Shown piece by piece: positions 1-13,100 of a stretch of DNA of 55,735 nucleotides. This DNA comes from Lingula anatina (lineage: Eukaryota > Brachiopoda > Lingulata > Lingulida > Lingulidae). The position numbers and the translations under genes were made by a program. Within the stretch, counting starts at the first letter, position 1, and every line of letters starts with the position of its first letter. The stretch is from positions 338,771 through 394,505 of the forward strand of contig NW_019774425.1 in assembly GCF_001039355.2 (NCBI RefSeq). The letters are read 5' to 3'. The notes below the pieces were generated by a model. That model worked only from the letters and a program-made list of their open reading frames with translations, searched no databases and was not told the DNA's origin.

Positions 1-3000
1 TGTTGTTGTTGGTGAGCTGCCAGCCTTCTCTCCCTAGCTGCATCTTGTTCCATCTGCCACTTTTGAAAGTCTGTTATTTTTGGTTTTGCTTTTGGCTTTG
101 ACTGATTTCTCACAGGTTCTTCATCACTCGACTCAATGTCATGTTTAAAAACCTGTGCTTTTCGTTGCTTATATTTAGCAACCCTAGCCTTTGAACTACC
201 AGACAGTATATTCTGTTTTTCAGCATTGCTTTCTGGAGAGTTAATATTGCCTTCACTACCATAATGTAAATTATTTCCAGAATTTTCTTTATTTTTTAGG
301 TTACTAGATTGCCGAGCACTTTGCTTCTTTGGGGGTTTGGGTGAGTTGATTACTGCACCATCACTGAGGCTGCCACTTTCATAAGTTTTTGTCCGCTCAA
401 TTGGAGCAAGGGGGTGTGCTCTATCCCTCCCTGCACTGTTTTTTTGTTGGGGTTGATGTCCAGGGGGTACAGGGGGTTTTGACGGCTGGAAGCCTGATGG
501 ACCACCATATTCATATTTCTTTTTTGCTTTATAATGTTGATGAATGTTTGGTACAACTGACTGTTGACTGGCAATGTTTCTTCTTTCATTGAAGAAGTCT
601 CTGACCATCCCTCTTCCACTGTTCTGAGCAACACGCTCCATTGCACGTTTTTGATTTTCCTCATACATTTTTGCAAGCTTCTGTTCCTTCTCTCTCATCA
701 ATTTTGCTTGGTAATCAATCTGAAGCTGCTGCAGTCTAGACAGTGGTTTTTGCCCCTGGCCCTGACCTTGGAAACCAGACGCCATGTTTCTTGTACTAGA
801 TGGATGATCGATCGCAGTGGGGCCGTGATAAGCCATTAACCAAAGGTAGGCTTTCTGCAAGTAAAGAATTATGTATGTAAAAAAGACTAAAATAATAATA
901 TATACAATGACGTTTTTGCATAAATCAAACATATTGAGCACATATTGCCTAAATTACAATGTAGTTCATTATGGGTTTTCAAAGTTCTCCAAGTTACTGT
1001 AATCTTTTCTTTGATATATCCTTCAAGAGTTGCATGCTGCACACATTTTATAAGTAAATTGAATTATGATAGCCAACTTGCATGCCATGGGAACAAGATT
1101 TTCACCTCTAGAAACCAATCAGTATCAATTACCCATTCGCTATCACACCCTGATTGGAGTTCAGCTTCTGTGACCATAGATAATCAGAAACAAAATTGAT
1201 ATTTTGTAGAGGTGCCAGAAACTGGACAAATGCATGTAAGCAATCTGTTTGGCTACTCATTTGATCACCTATTGTGGCTAGTTTTTAGCCAGTAATTCAA
1301 CATATCTATATGTGTGTGACAACTAATTAAAATCAGACTCTTTTAACTGTCATGTGCATATTGTGAAACGTTCTATTTGAGACAAATTAGCTGTGTGAGG
1401 TGAAATGCTCGATAAAGGGCAATGCTTTCTACAGTAATGCAGTGTGTACTCCACCCCCTTTAATTTAGAAAAATCAGCAAATGCATGTTTTCAATCAGAA
1501 AGTACATAACTGGGTTGCAGAATTGCAGAAACCTGACAAGACCATCTACCATGAAGAATCAATCATGACTGGGCATACATTGTTGTACATCCTCCCCTTA
1601 TCGGAAAGCCTTTTGGACTGGATGATATTGATGTACCTCAATTCAACATCAATATCCAAGTGCATTTTGAAGTACCTGAGCAATAATGTTTTAGACAACT
1701 TGTCAGCTAGTAAATCATTTATCTTTTACATAGCAATAAACACATTGCAAATAACAAGTTCCATAACAACTTTTCATAACAATCAATTTCCAAGAGTCAG
1801 CATGCTCTTTCATCATCATACAAGGTGACGTGTTTAATGTGCTGAAAACCATTAACAAATGATAAAAGCTTCGTTAACAGGCAAGGCCACACCCATGTGA
1901 AGTTAAGATATTTGATCCACTAACGCACTGTTTTTGTAACATTTGGGGACCTTAGATAAATGTTTTACCATACATATAATGATATATGCTACAAATTGGC
2001 ATACAGTATTTGCTTAAACAAGTGAATCCCCCACTTGACTAATTGGAATTCAATGCTCACAATCAATGAATATTACATAAGCATATGGCAAGCATTTCCT
2101 ATGAAAGGTGTTCTTATGCAATTTCCATTTGTTATCAGCATCAAGAAAAACCTATTTTATAGCTAATTAGTAGAACAGACACTGACAGATTATTGCAATA
2201 TACTGGTATATCCATTAACCACGCTTTTGAGACAATAACAGCATACCCTTTACCTTACTGACGCAAAGCCTCCCTATACCAGAATACCTCAAAAATGTGA
2301 TGACTTAATACATCCATTCAAACTTCTTTTGTAGCTACACAATTACCATGTATAGACTGATAACATGTCAAGCCATGCCTCAGACTGGTAAGATATAATG
2401 CTTCTGGTGGCAAAAATATTACACATAAATAAATTTGGCAATGCGCAATGAAACTTTAATTTACTTTGTGACTACCCCATTATCTTTAACATTAATAATA
2501 ATAATATTTTTGTTTTACCATCAATTTGAATAGAAAATGGTATGCCATATAAATTCTTCCAATGTAATGGCCTTTTATTATTGTTTTTTTTTCTTTACTT
2601 TTAAATAATGATAATAATGTATGTACTTCCTTACACTTTTCATTGTTTTAAAAAAAAATATTTTTATTTAAAAATACTGGTGCACATGGATATCCAAAAT
2701 CTCCCACAAATTACATAAAAAGGATTTATACCGTGTCTTTTTCAAAAACTGCATTTTATATCATAAACTCTACCCTTAAATCATTACCAAAAGTAGGTTT
2801 TTTATGTGCTGAATAATTATTAAATTAGCTGAGCTTTCTTTGACTACTGGTATTTCCAGAAATTATCCTTATTTTAAAATATTTATCTAATTCAAGATAA
2901 ATTACTTCGTATTCAGGTAACTAAAAAGTTAAGACGTCTTTTCCACCTGTCAAACTTGGAATGTAAGGGAATGCCTATCTCAAAACAAGTAGCAAAAGTT

Positions 3001-3184
3001 TTGAACTACATTGTATTTTATAAAATGATCAGTATTAATGACATAAAAGCGCAGGGACAAATATATCAATCAAATCTTTCCAAATAAAAGACAACTTACC
3101 TTTCAGCCAAGCGTGGACACATTCAAATAACGTGACAGTGTTGCAGCAGCTGTGTTGAGGAATGTCGTAAACTTTAGGGGTCAT
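1..3184 (-). CDS. Unrecognised coiled-coil-rich protein, 5' part, partial (runs off left end)
   Basis: Two exons are visible on the minus strand. The first has an ATG at 3184 and a donor after 3100 (GTAAGT). It codes for 28 residues beginning MTPKVYDIPQ. The second begins at about 850 and stays open to base 1. For the frame to continue, the acceptor must be the AG directly before 850. A better-looking AG four bases upstream would shift the frame, so translation could instead start at the in-frame ATGs at 836 or 785. The second exon encodes a charged helical stretch (LSRLQQLQIDYQAKLMREKE), then MVRDFFNERR, then a low-complexity region rich in S, N, K and P, and later an acidic SSDEE patch. Weak supposition: in vertebrates ZC2HC1C lies close to MLH3 and also has N-terminal helices. 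Its zinc finger would lie outside this window, so identity cannot be tested here. Confidence 0.6.
851..3099 (-). other. Intron of the partial minus-strand gene
   Basis: A 2.2-kb AT-rich interval lies between the donor at 3099 and the acceptor near 851. It has homopolymer runs around 2580-2670. I see no conserved coding frame, hairpin or repeat family shared with the rest of the window. Confidence 0.5.
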
Positions 3185-3488
3185 CAGAACAGCAAGTGCT
3201 TGTTTGTCTGTCTCAGCCTAGGTCAGATTTAAACCGGAAGTTGACAAATCAAGAAATAGTTCAGGAATTCGGAGCTTTTTGACTTTATAATAGGTAGTTA
3301 TTGGTGAAATATTAGTTCATAGAAGGTTTATGTTTATCTTTTGTAAATTTACTGTGAATCAAAGGCCATGTATTGATCAAATATAGACGCGGATAAATTT
3401 CTTGGCATTGGTTGCTTAGATACGGATAAATAAATTTTCATCACGTTGTTTCTCGCTTCGGTCACGCGAGAAGAAAACATTGGCCGGC
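3185..3488. promoter_or_regulatory. Probable shared promoter between the partial minus-strand gene and MLH3
   Basis: The two genes diverge here. The first minus-strand exon reaches at least 3184, and the first predicted MLH3 exon contains an ATG at 3489. About 300 bases therefore serve both transcription units. No TATA box is evident on either strand. The stretch from 3430 to 3500 is locally richer in CG dinucleotides than the surroundings, as is usual for TATA-less housekeeping promoters. Start sites are inferred. Confidence 0.4.
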
Positions 3489-3555
3489 ATGGCGGTCAAG
3501 GTCAAATATCGTAGTGTAGATTTGCAACGAAGAAAGTTTACGCGAGTGCTTATTG
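3489..3555 (+). promoter_or_regulatory. Predicted 5' exon of MLH3 carrying an upstream ORF
   Basis: An ATG at 3489 in good context (G at -3, G at +4) opens 22 codons (MAVKVKYRSVDLQRRKFTRV, then LI). A GT donor at 3556 follows. Spliced to the MLH3 start exon at 4138, the frame runs GAG-TTG-ACA-TAA, and that TAA shares its last A with the MLH3 ATG at 4148. The result is a 25-residue uORF ending in a TAATG overlap. The exon join is inferred from splice signals only. Confidence 0.45.
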
Positions 3556-4147
3556 GTGAGAAAAGACCAAGATACCATGAACCACTTCCATGGTTACATC
3601 AGTCTCTATTTACAGAATGAATTGGCATTACTTTAGTGATGTGGAATCCTTTTAAAATAGCATAGAGAATGCTAGCGTCTCCGTGCAGCCTGAAAAAGTC
3701 GGGTTCATTGTACGTTGTACATATGTGCATTCTCAAAAAATGAATAAGAGTGAGAATAAAAATGAAACAGCAGGTAAGCATATAAAAGTCTAAGCTGAAA
3801 ACCATAAATTGATTTGAATTTTAAGATTATGATTTAGTTTAGCTGAAATAAATGTTGAGTTTTGGCCGTCAGAATGTCAGAATGAAAGTTTTGAAACTAC
3901 TGTACTGTACTGTTTTATCAAGGTTCAGCCACACCGCATACAACTACCTGGTTTTATAAAAATGAAATTCAAATGTTGTTAAAAAGAAGAAAAAATTTAA
4001 CTTGTAGGCCAGAAATCTCTGTGCGCCTTTATAAAATCCCATTTTTTTTTCATCAAAAGCTAACCTCGTGTAATTCTTCATCCATGTTATTGACTTAAAT
4101 ACTGACTTTTTTCTGTATATTTTTCCCTTTTTTTTAGAGTTGACATA

Positions 4148-7100
4148 ATGATACGTCCCCTTGACAGTGACATTGTGTCTAAGCTGCGGTCTGGTGTTGC
4201 AGTGGCTACATATGCTCAATGTGTGGAGGAGCTGGTACTTAACTCACTGGACGCAGGTTCAACCTGTGTTGCAGTAAGAGTTGACTTGATGTATAATAAG
4301 ATTCAAGTGGTAGATAATGGGAATGGAATTGATCCAAATGAGATGCACCTTGTTGGAGAGAGGTGATAAGCTTATAGTTAATTTCATAATATAGATTATT
4401 CCTCTTTTCTATCCATTCTGAGAAACTTTACGCCACCTATTTTATTACCAATTTAGAATAAGATACATGTAAATTTCAAAGTTCAATTTAAGTTTTTTAA
4501 TAAATATGAACAGTTAGAAAAGTTCTGTGAAGGAAAATGATGTTTCAGAGATAAAGATACTGGAATGAGTCTTATATTACATAGAGCTACTTTTCATTCT
4601 CTAGCAATCTCTTTTTGAATTTTTGTATGTTTCATTTCTGTGTTTTATTTCATAACAGCTTTAGTCTTGTGGTATTAAACTTTAATTTTTCATTAATAAT
4701 ATGTGTGTTCAAAGATGCTACTATTGCAAAGGACTTTAAAAGGCCAAAAACAAGTTAAAATTGTATTGTTCTCTTTTCAGGTACTCCACCAGCAAATGCC
4801 ATGAGATAACTGATCTAGACAACCTCAGGTATTATGGATATCGTGGTGAGGCTTTGGCAAGTATTCGAGATATAGCTGCAATCTTGGAAATCCAGTCAAA
4901 GACTAAACAGACTGGTAATATGTATTACAAGATCTTTCGTAATGGTAACCTACTGGAGAGTGGAAAATCAAAGCAACGTCGTCCAAGTGTAGGAACAACA
5001 GTTACAGGTATTTTTTCAACTCATTGAAATGAAATATAAACTGTGATAATATAAAATGCATAAAGATTAAATTTTATGTACCCATTATTATTGTACACAA
5101 ATTGCAAAGGAGAAATAACTCCCATTGAAGTTTGCTTAGCAATGAGTGAATGTAATATCCACTTGTATTTTCAGACTGATCAAACTTTTTATGTACAGAC
5201 ACAGATGTGTCTGTACATATTGCCATCACCTGCGTCTGTCGTCGCCGATGGCGATGGCGATGGCGATGGCGATGGCGATGCCGATGCCGATGCCGATGCC
5301 GGCGCCGTGCACTTTCCTTGTAAACACGATAAGTGGAGGGCAGTTTTACTTTTTGGCTTTATATTTACAGAGCTGATGAATATTCATAAAACGCAGGTCA
5401 AGTTCGAAAATCAGCATGATCGGGCCATTATTGTAGAAGTTATGCTGTTTTTTCACTTTTCAGCATATTTTTCACATTTCCTCAGATTCAATTCTTAGGC
5501 ATGTTAACAGTCTCATTATTAAACTAATAAGATACGTAAAAGTTTTTGTTTGACATTTCCTGCATCTTTACAACATTGTTAGTAGATTTTTTTAAAAAAT
5601 GATGGTTAATTTGTTATCCTGTATTGTGTAATAAAGTTTCAAAAATGGAAATAAACTCATATCATTGCAGTTTGTCAGATTCAATCATTCACTATGTTCA
5701 GAATCTCAGAATGGAAGAAATTGGACATTTAACACTGCTCTATTGATATTTTTCCCATCTCATCAATTTTCTTAGTTGATCATATAAAAATGGCAGTAAA
5801 CTGTTAATTTTGTTTTATGTTAAAAATTGTTAAAAATGGAAAAAAAAACATTTCAGAACAGTGCTGTCTTGTTTTTTTTTTTGCTTATGTACTCAGTTTA
5901 TTTTAGATGTGTTTGATTGATTTAATTTCCTTAGGTTTTTATTTTTTTAATGTGTCTTATGCACAAAGAATGCAAAATGTCTTTTAATTGTAATTCAGGT
6001 AACAGTGCTAAGGGATCATCCATTGTTATCATCATTTTCACAGTCTACAGACCATATGCAGGGAGGGAGAGTTGATTAATGTCCACTGTGTGCTTTAGGA
6101 AAGCTCAATATTTTTAGCTTTTCACCTTGTACTCTCTGAAGGGAGTCAGGAGTCTGGGAAAAGCTTTCTTGTTGTAGACTTGTGAAAATCATGTTTATTC
6201 AATCTTTTTTTTATGGGCAATGCATTTTGTGCATTTTTTAGCTCTTGACATGTTCTACAATTTACCAGTCAGAAGAAAAGGTATGAATGCATCACTAGAG
6301 ATGGAAAAAATCCGCCACAGAATTGAATGCATTGCCCTGATACACCCAAACGCCTCTCTTTCACTAAGAGATGACACATCAGGTAGGTTTTTATTGGAAT
6401 GGTTTTTATTTTCTGTTACATGTCTGTATTTTTGCCAACTTTGTTGTCAAGTTTACTTATCTTTAAATTTTTTCTCAGATGTTCAAAAGACTTTATATCA
6501 TACTATGCAATGTATTGAATTGTTGCCTAAAGTGGTGTTTACTACTATTTTAGGGACCAAACTTCTGCAGACCCATAAGAGTAGCACAGTCATTGGAGCA
6601 TTTACTCATCTGTTTGGATCCTCAAAGGCAAGACACCTGAAGAAGGTAGAGAGCAGAAACGGTCAATTTCAGTTACAAGGCTATATCAGCAAAGAAGGAC
6701 ATTCAAATCGCAATTTGCAATTCATTTACATCAATGAGCGGCTGTTGCTTAAAACTAAACTACATAAATTTGTGAATTATCTACTTTCGAAATCCATGAT
6801 TGTTAGGAAGAGAAGCAGACTAGATGAAAGACAAAAGGGGACCCCTGATTATACCGTCGCAACATCAAGCCCATCAAGACAAGTGGATAGGTATGGGATT
6901 TTTGTATTAAATGTTACTTGCTCCCTCAGAGAGTATGATATCACCCTTGACCCTGCTAAAACATTAGTGGAATTCAAGAACTGGGATGGAATCTTAGCAT
7001 GTATTCAACAGGGAGTGCAGGGATTTTTGGAAAGGGAAAATCTACTTATGGGGTTGGAAAAGCCAAAATCAGAGAATGAGTCAGGGAAATTGAACTTAGA

Positions 7101-10100
7101 TGGTTTGTCTGCTGATGGCGAAATTGTCCTAGTTCCACCAGGCAGTGCTGAAGATAGAGAAAAATCAGATAAGCAGGGTGGAGAAGAAGCCAATGCCAAG
7201 GGTCTTGATCTAGATGCTACTTCAGGAGGAGCTGGAGCAAAAAAATGTGGCAGCAGTATATGTGCTTTCAACACAACCAATAATTTGGTGTCTAAAACCG
7301 TGAAAAGAAAACTCCCACTCACAGTGTCTCTTAATGAAAAAGTAGAAGGATCACCTAAAGAAATAAATGAGGCAGAAAGCTTGCATTCATGTGGATCAAG
7401 TCAGGGCAGAAATGTTCACAGCATGGAAAAGACTAGTCCTCTTCAAATTACACCTGAAAAGTCTGGAACCTCCTCTCAGCATGGTCTTGAAAATCCTACA
7501 TTTTGTGGCCTTTCACCAGAGTCTGGCAGTGAAGGCAAAACATCTGAAGATTCAGAAGAATTACCAACAATTAAAAGACCTAGAAAAAAAACACAGAAAC
7601 ATTCATCTGACACAGAGTGCTGTTTGTCCTTAATAAAAGGAGATTCATTCAATCAGTTTCTTACCCCATCTTCGATGAGTAACAATCACGGTGAAGGAAA
7701 AATGAAAGATGATATAGGGACAGAAAGCCAAGGGCAAAATGATGTTGATTCAAGTTCTGGTCTCTCTTTGTCTTCTGAAGAAATCACACCCGGACAAGGT
7801 ACACCAAGGGTAACACATTCTAAACTCAAATGTTTAACCCCAGTGGTGAAACCTGCTGAATGTTCTGGTCCCGACTCAACATGTAGTAGAGAACCTATCT
7901 CAGAAGGAAAATCAGAGTGTGATGAGTGCAAAAGAGATCCATGTGTATGCATCTCAGGGCAGCCTTTCTGTGATAAAGAAAAAAAGCATGGAGACATAAA
8001 GAATTTGACAATTGGATGTGAACAACCATCTGGATTGACACCGTTGAAGAAACTACGTCAAAAGATATCAGCTAGAGATAACAATTCCACAAAATCTAGC
8101 ATATTCTACAGAAGTTGTGTTCCTGGGACTGAACCATTTTCCCAGGAGAAGGATGTTACTGCTTCTGCAAGCAATCAAAATGCCAATAGTTTCAACAGCT
8201 CAGATCACTTTCAGAAGAGAAAGAGTATTGATAATTCTGAGGAAAGCTGTGCAGAGAATACAAATCATGATTTGCCTAAAAAGATAATGACACTGACAGA
8301 CTTGCGCACTCTCAACAAAATGAAAAATTCAAACCAGTACAGCAGACCAGACAAGCTTGTTGAACTGAAACCACTGAAGAAAATCAGAGAAAAACTGTCA
8401 AGTTTCAAGAGGACTGAAGGAGTTCAAAAGACTAAAGCAGAAGACATGTATTCAACTCCACAAGAATTGATTAGGAAAGACAGTAGTATTCCTCCTCCTT
8501 GTACCCCAAAACTTGGGTGCGCTTCAAATTTACATCATTGGAGCTCTTCCCATGATTGCAGTGCTAGCAAAAGAGAAAATGAAACTTGTCATCCGGTGAG
8601 ACATTCCACACCACTTACCATTGCAACAGAAAAAGACTCCTTTGGAATTCCTTCAATCTCAATTATTCCTCAAGAATGTGATGAAAATAAGAAAAATGAT
8701 ATGCAAGAACATTATGATGGTTGTCAGTCTGACATCAGAAATTGTAATGATTCTTACCTTTATCATTCTTCAATTGATGTAAGAGGCAAACAAGGTGTTT
8801 CCTTGGTCAATAGCCTGAACTTAATGACTGCAGATGCTACAGTTGACAGAAGTTGTCTCAAAAATGTCAGCTTGGTTAAAGAGCCCTTTGTGGACACATT
8901 TCAAAACTATGCCTTTCCTTCCAAGGAAAATTACAAACCAGAAAATGATCTCACTTCTGTGCCTCCATGTACAAAGTCTTATCCTGCCTGTGATTTAGCC
9001 TCATACTGTCAAAGTTTCTACAGAGACAGGTTTGCCCCTCTCTGTCTGGAATCTTCTGTGCAACAAGCAGTGAAAATTATGTCCTCAGATGACTTACTGC
9101 ATTCACTAAGAAACAGGAATGATATTTTACAATATGGGAATGATCATGGTGGTATAAAAAAGCATTCTCAACAAATTGATTCACAGCATGTGACCCTGTC
9201 ATCTGGTGATCTTCCCTTTGAGTCCTATTGCAAAGATGAATCTTTGTACCCTCTCTCCACATCACAGATGGACACAATGAAAAACTGTAACCTGCATAAC
9301 ACCACAAGAGGAATGGACAACAATGAGAACAACAGTACATTGCTAAGCATTGCCACAAAATGGCCTAGCACTGACACATGTAGCTTTGCAACAGCAGAGC
9401 CAAGTTCTTCTGACAAAACTGACAATTTGACACACAGTAACTTATCCACCAAACTTAAATCCAGATATAGGTCATCTGGTGAAAATACTTATACTATACC
9501 CACTGCCTTGGCTGCCTTTGAGGGTCTCTCAGAGATCTGTGAGTCACAGGAGTTCTCACTGACAGGACAGGCAGTAACTGATTATTTGGGAAAGGGAATG
9601 GATGTGGATCTTGCCACTACAGAAAGTTCAACCCAACCCTTTAAACTGTCAGATATTTCAAGTGGTAGTGTTGGTGATAGTGGTTTTATATCAACTTCAT
9701 TTTCACATGACTACAAAGCAGAGAGTTTATCTAGGAGCCTGGATGATTTTTTACCTCCACCCACAATTGCCAGATTTCAGCTGTTTGCAATTCCAAGATC
9801 AGACAGAAAACATTGCGACCAGGACATGCATAAAGTAGATGAAGATAAGACAAACATTACATGTGAAATAACAAGGTTGTGTGAGGGGAAAGGAAGAAGG
9901 CACAGTGCAGAAAACCTTCACATGTTTTCGTTGCCTCCTAAGATTGCTAGACTTACTGAGCTGAATTATCAAAGAGGAAATGCTGACAAAAAATCGAAGA
10001 TGAATTACCAGAGCAGTGTTGGCCTTATTGATGTAATGGACAATTCTGATCCAGAGAATTGGAGCCATCAAGATTGTGAATCACTTACTACTCAGGTGGA

Positions 10101-13100
10101 GCCTACAGATAGTTGGATTACAGGGGATGGATGCCCAGGGGATAAAAAGTCAAGACAGCAGTCTGGTCAAGTTTCAGTTAACCATGGTGGTCAGATGACA
10201 ATTGGTCAGTGTGATGAAAGAAAAAGAGGTGAGATCTATGCTGGCCAAGAAGGCGTAGTGGACAGAGACCAGTGTGCCAAAGATGATGCTTCTGCTGGCA
10301 GATCTGAATCCGACTCAAAGGTTGGCAAAGCAGAGACACAAAAAGCCAGTTCCGTGCCACAGACCAATACAGTGCATTGTGGGTTTGGTCTTCTTAGTCA
10401 GCAGTGGATATGTAGGATTGACCCCAAATCAGGTAAATAACACCATATCTATATCCCCTTATTGATAACACCCACAATAAGTAACATTTAATTGATAAAA
10501 CTGTGGCATTTCATATCTGTAACATCTCTTACAAAAAATTGGAACAATTAATTTGTACTTGTTTAAACCTACATACCTAGAATTTTATGTTTTTGTTATG
10601 CAAAATGTTTTGCAAAATTTTTTTTATCAATTTTGAAAGTAATAAACTTTGTTTTAGGAAGAACAATGTATGTCAACAGTGTAAATGGAAATACCACCTT
10701 TGACAAACCAATGACAGATTTGCCACAAGAACAAAATGGTGATAAAACTGGTAGGTGGTGTCATCAGTGTGGTTTTATTGAATGCAGGGTCATTGCATCA
10801 TGGTAGAGAAGTAAAAATTGATTACTTGAATATATGATTTGTCACAACTTTTTTGTGTCTGTTTGTGTGTTTCTATAATTGCAAATGAGAAGTGTTTTAT
10901 ATTATCATAAAACAAATTCATTGTAATCATTTGATTATATTTTAAAACTTACGTCTATAGTACATATATTACGTAGATATTAGACTATAGTCTTTAGATT
11001 TTCTATTATGAGTTTCAGTGTGACTAATTCAGCCCATTTTCTCTTACATTACAACAGCCAAGTTCTCCTTTCAGCCTTTACCCTTGTAAAACACCACAAA
11101 CTTCTCACAGACAATGCAGATGCTTTCTTGCCTGCAGTCCAAAGAAGAGAGAAGACCACCACAGCTCCTTCACTGTCTCCAGTCTCACAGGCGAGTTTGT
11201 CAGCTCTGTGGATCCAGCACCAGGACCTGCAGGAAGAGGAGAGCACTGTAAAATGGAGGGATGCTGACTGTAAAAGAAGTGAGTTTTGGCAAGTCTTAAT
11301 ATCTGTATAACTGAGGGAAGAAATTACACAATATATTTTTTTATCCTTTGTATTATTAAGTTTATATAAGTGGATCATGCATATTCGTTGTATGGTTGTA
11401 CCAAGAACTGATTGCAGTTTGTCTTGTACCATTGTTAAGATTTCAAAATATGACATTTTTGCAAATGGTTTTTATTTTTCAAACTAGAATATTTACAGTG
11501 TAAAACTCTTATTTTCAGATTGTGACAGTCTCAGTGGGGAGGTGCAGTCACTGTTGGATAAATGGGAGAATCCAGTCCTCAAATCTTCTGATCAGGTGTG
11601 TTGCACTTGATGACTTGAAAATTGATAGAGAAATTATCGCTTCAATATAATCTTTTTTTAAACATATATATGTATGTATGTATGAACGTATGTATTTTTA
11701 TTTTTCATTGGTTTATTTTTTAATTACAATTTTTATACTAGAAGGCATCATCTGTCCACATAATGTCTTTATATATCTGTCATAATTTATGTAGTTACAA
11801 GTTAAGAAATTGAAACATGAAAAAATGTTTGGTTATGTTCTTTGCAGTCCATCCCAAATCTGAATGTGTTTGGCACCCAGAGTGCTGGCATTTACCCATT
11901 CAAATTTACCAAGGATATGTTTAACAGGATAGAGGTTTGTCTCTTGAATAAGTATTATTATCTTTTGTGATTTCTAACCTTGATTGATTTGATTGATTTT
12001 AATTTTTGGAAAAGCAGGAACCATCATAAAAGAATCATTAACGGTAATTTTTCATTTATTTATTTTATTATGAACACATTAGAGGAAATTTGCATAGACT
12101 TCATGGGTTATTTTTGCCATCAGCATTCATTATCTAGATTCTAATAATCCATAACTTTCAACTTGGTATGATTGAATCTGCCTTTTAACTTGATCAGAAT
12201 GTTTTTTCTGTGATTTTAGGTGGTTCAGCAGATTGATAATAAATTTATTGCCTGTATGGTATCCTTGAATCAAGAATGTTCAGGTAGATATGCAGAGAGT
12301 GTTTGCTGAGAAGATGCTGTCGTCATAACGTTTCTTTTCTTTAATTGGGAATGGGATGATTGGCCAAGTGCTGTTTAGGCCTATATGTAATAACATTTTG
12401 TTTTATCATATATATTGCTTATTGGGATATGAGATAAGAAATGTATATTAAGGTATTCTGACTTATCTGGAAATTACTAATTACAGTACCTAATCTCTTG
12501 GTGGTGATTGACCAACATGCTGCCCATGAGCGTGTGCGTTTGGAAGACTTGGTTAAAGGTATTTATATCCCCTCCATCTCCAGTGGCGCGAATTTCATTT
12601 AAGACATCAGTAACAGGCACAATATGTTAAGTGCTTGATGCTTGGAAAGTAAAGATCACTTTTATTTTTATCAATTTCATATGAGATTTAGCCAAATTCC
12701 TTTAACTAATTGACCACCAGGTAATAAAATAATGACAATCTGGATGATTCATAAGAGTATGGTTTATCATACTGTATCACAGTCATTTATGTAGCGAATA
12801 AAAGGAATTCTATCTGCTTGAGATTGAGAAGAAGGCATTTCATATACGAACCTAAAAATACGTGTCAGACTTTCAGTATTTCTGCCATAGATCTAACCCT
12901 TCCATCTTGCTGCTTTTTATGTCCTTAGTGTGATGTGTCATTTTGATAAATCATTCAGGTGAATTTGAAATGTGTTTTTTCAATAAAAAAATTGTGAACT
13001 GACATTTTATTTTTGAGAACATTATAGGAATAACATTTACATTTTGTCAAACTTTAGAAAACTACGTGGACAGTGATCAACAGAGAATCTTGACGTCATG

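Noticed and set aside
5076-5498. Frame with alternating Asp-Gly and Asp-Ala repeats
   Set aside because: It is translated from the GATGGC/GATGCC hexamers of the dispersed repeat within an MLH3 intron; the copy at 13430 has a different repeat number.
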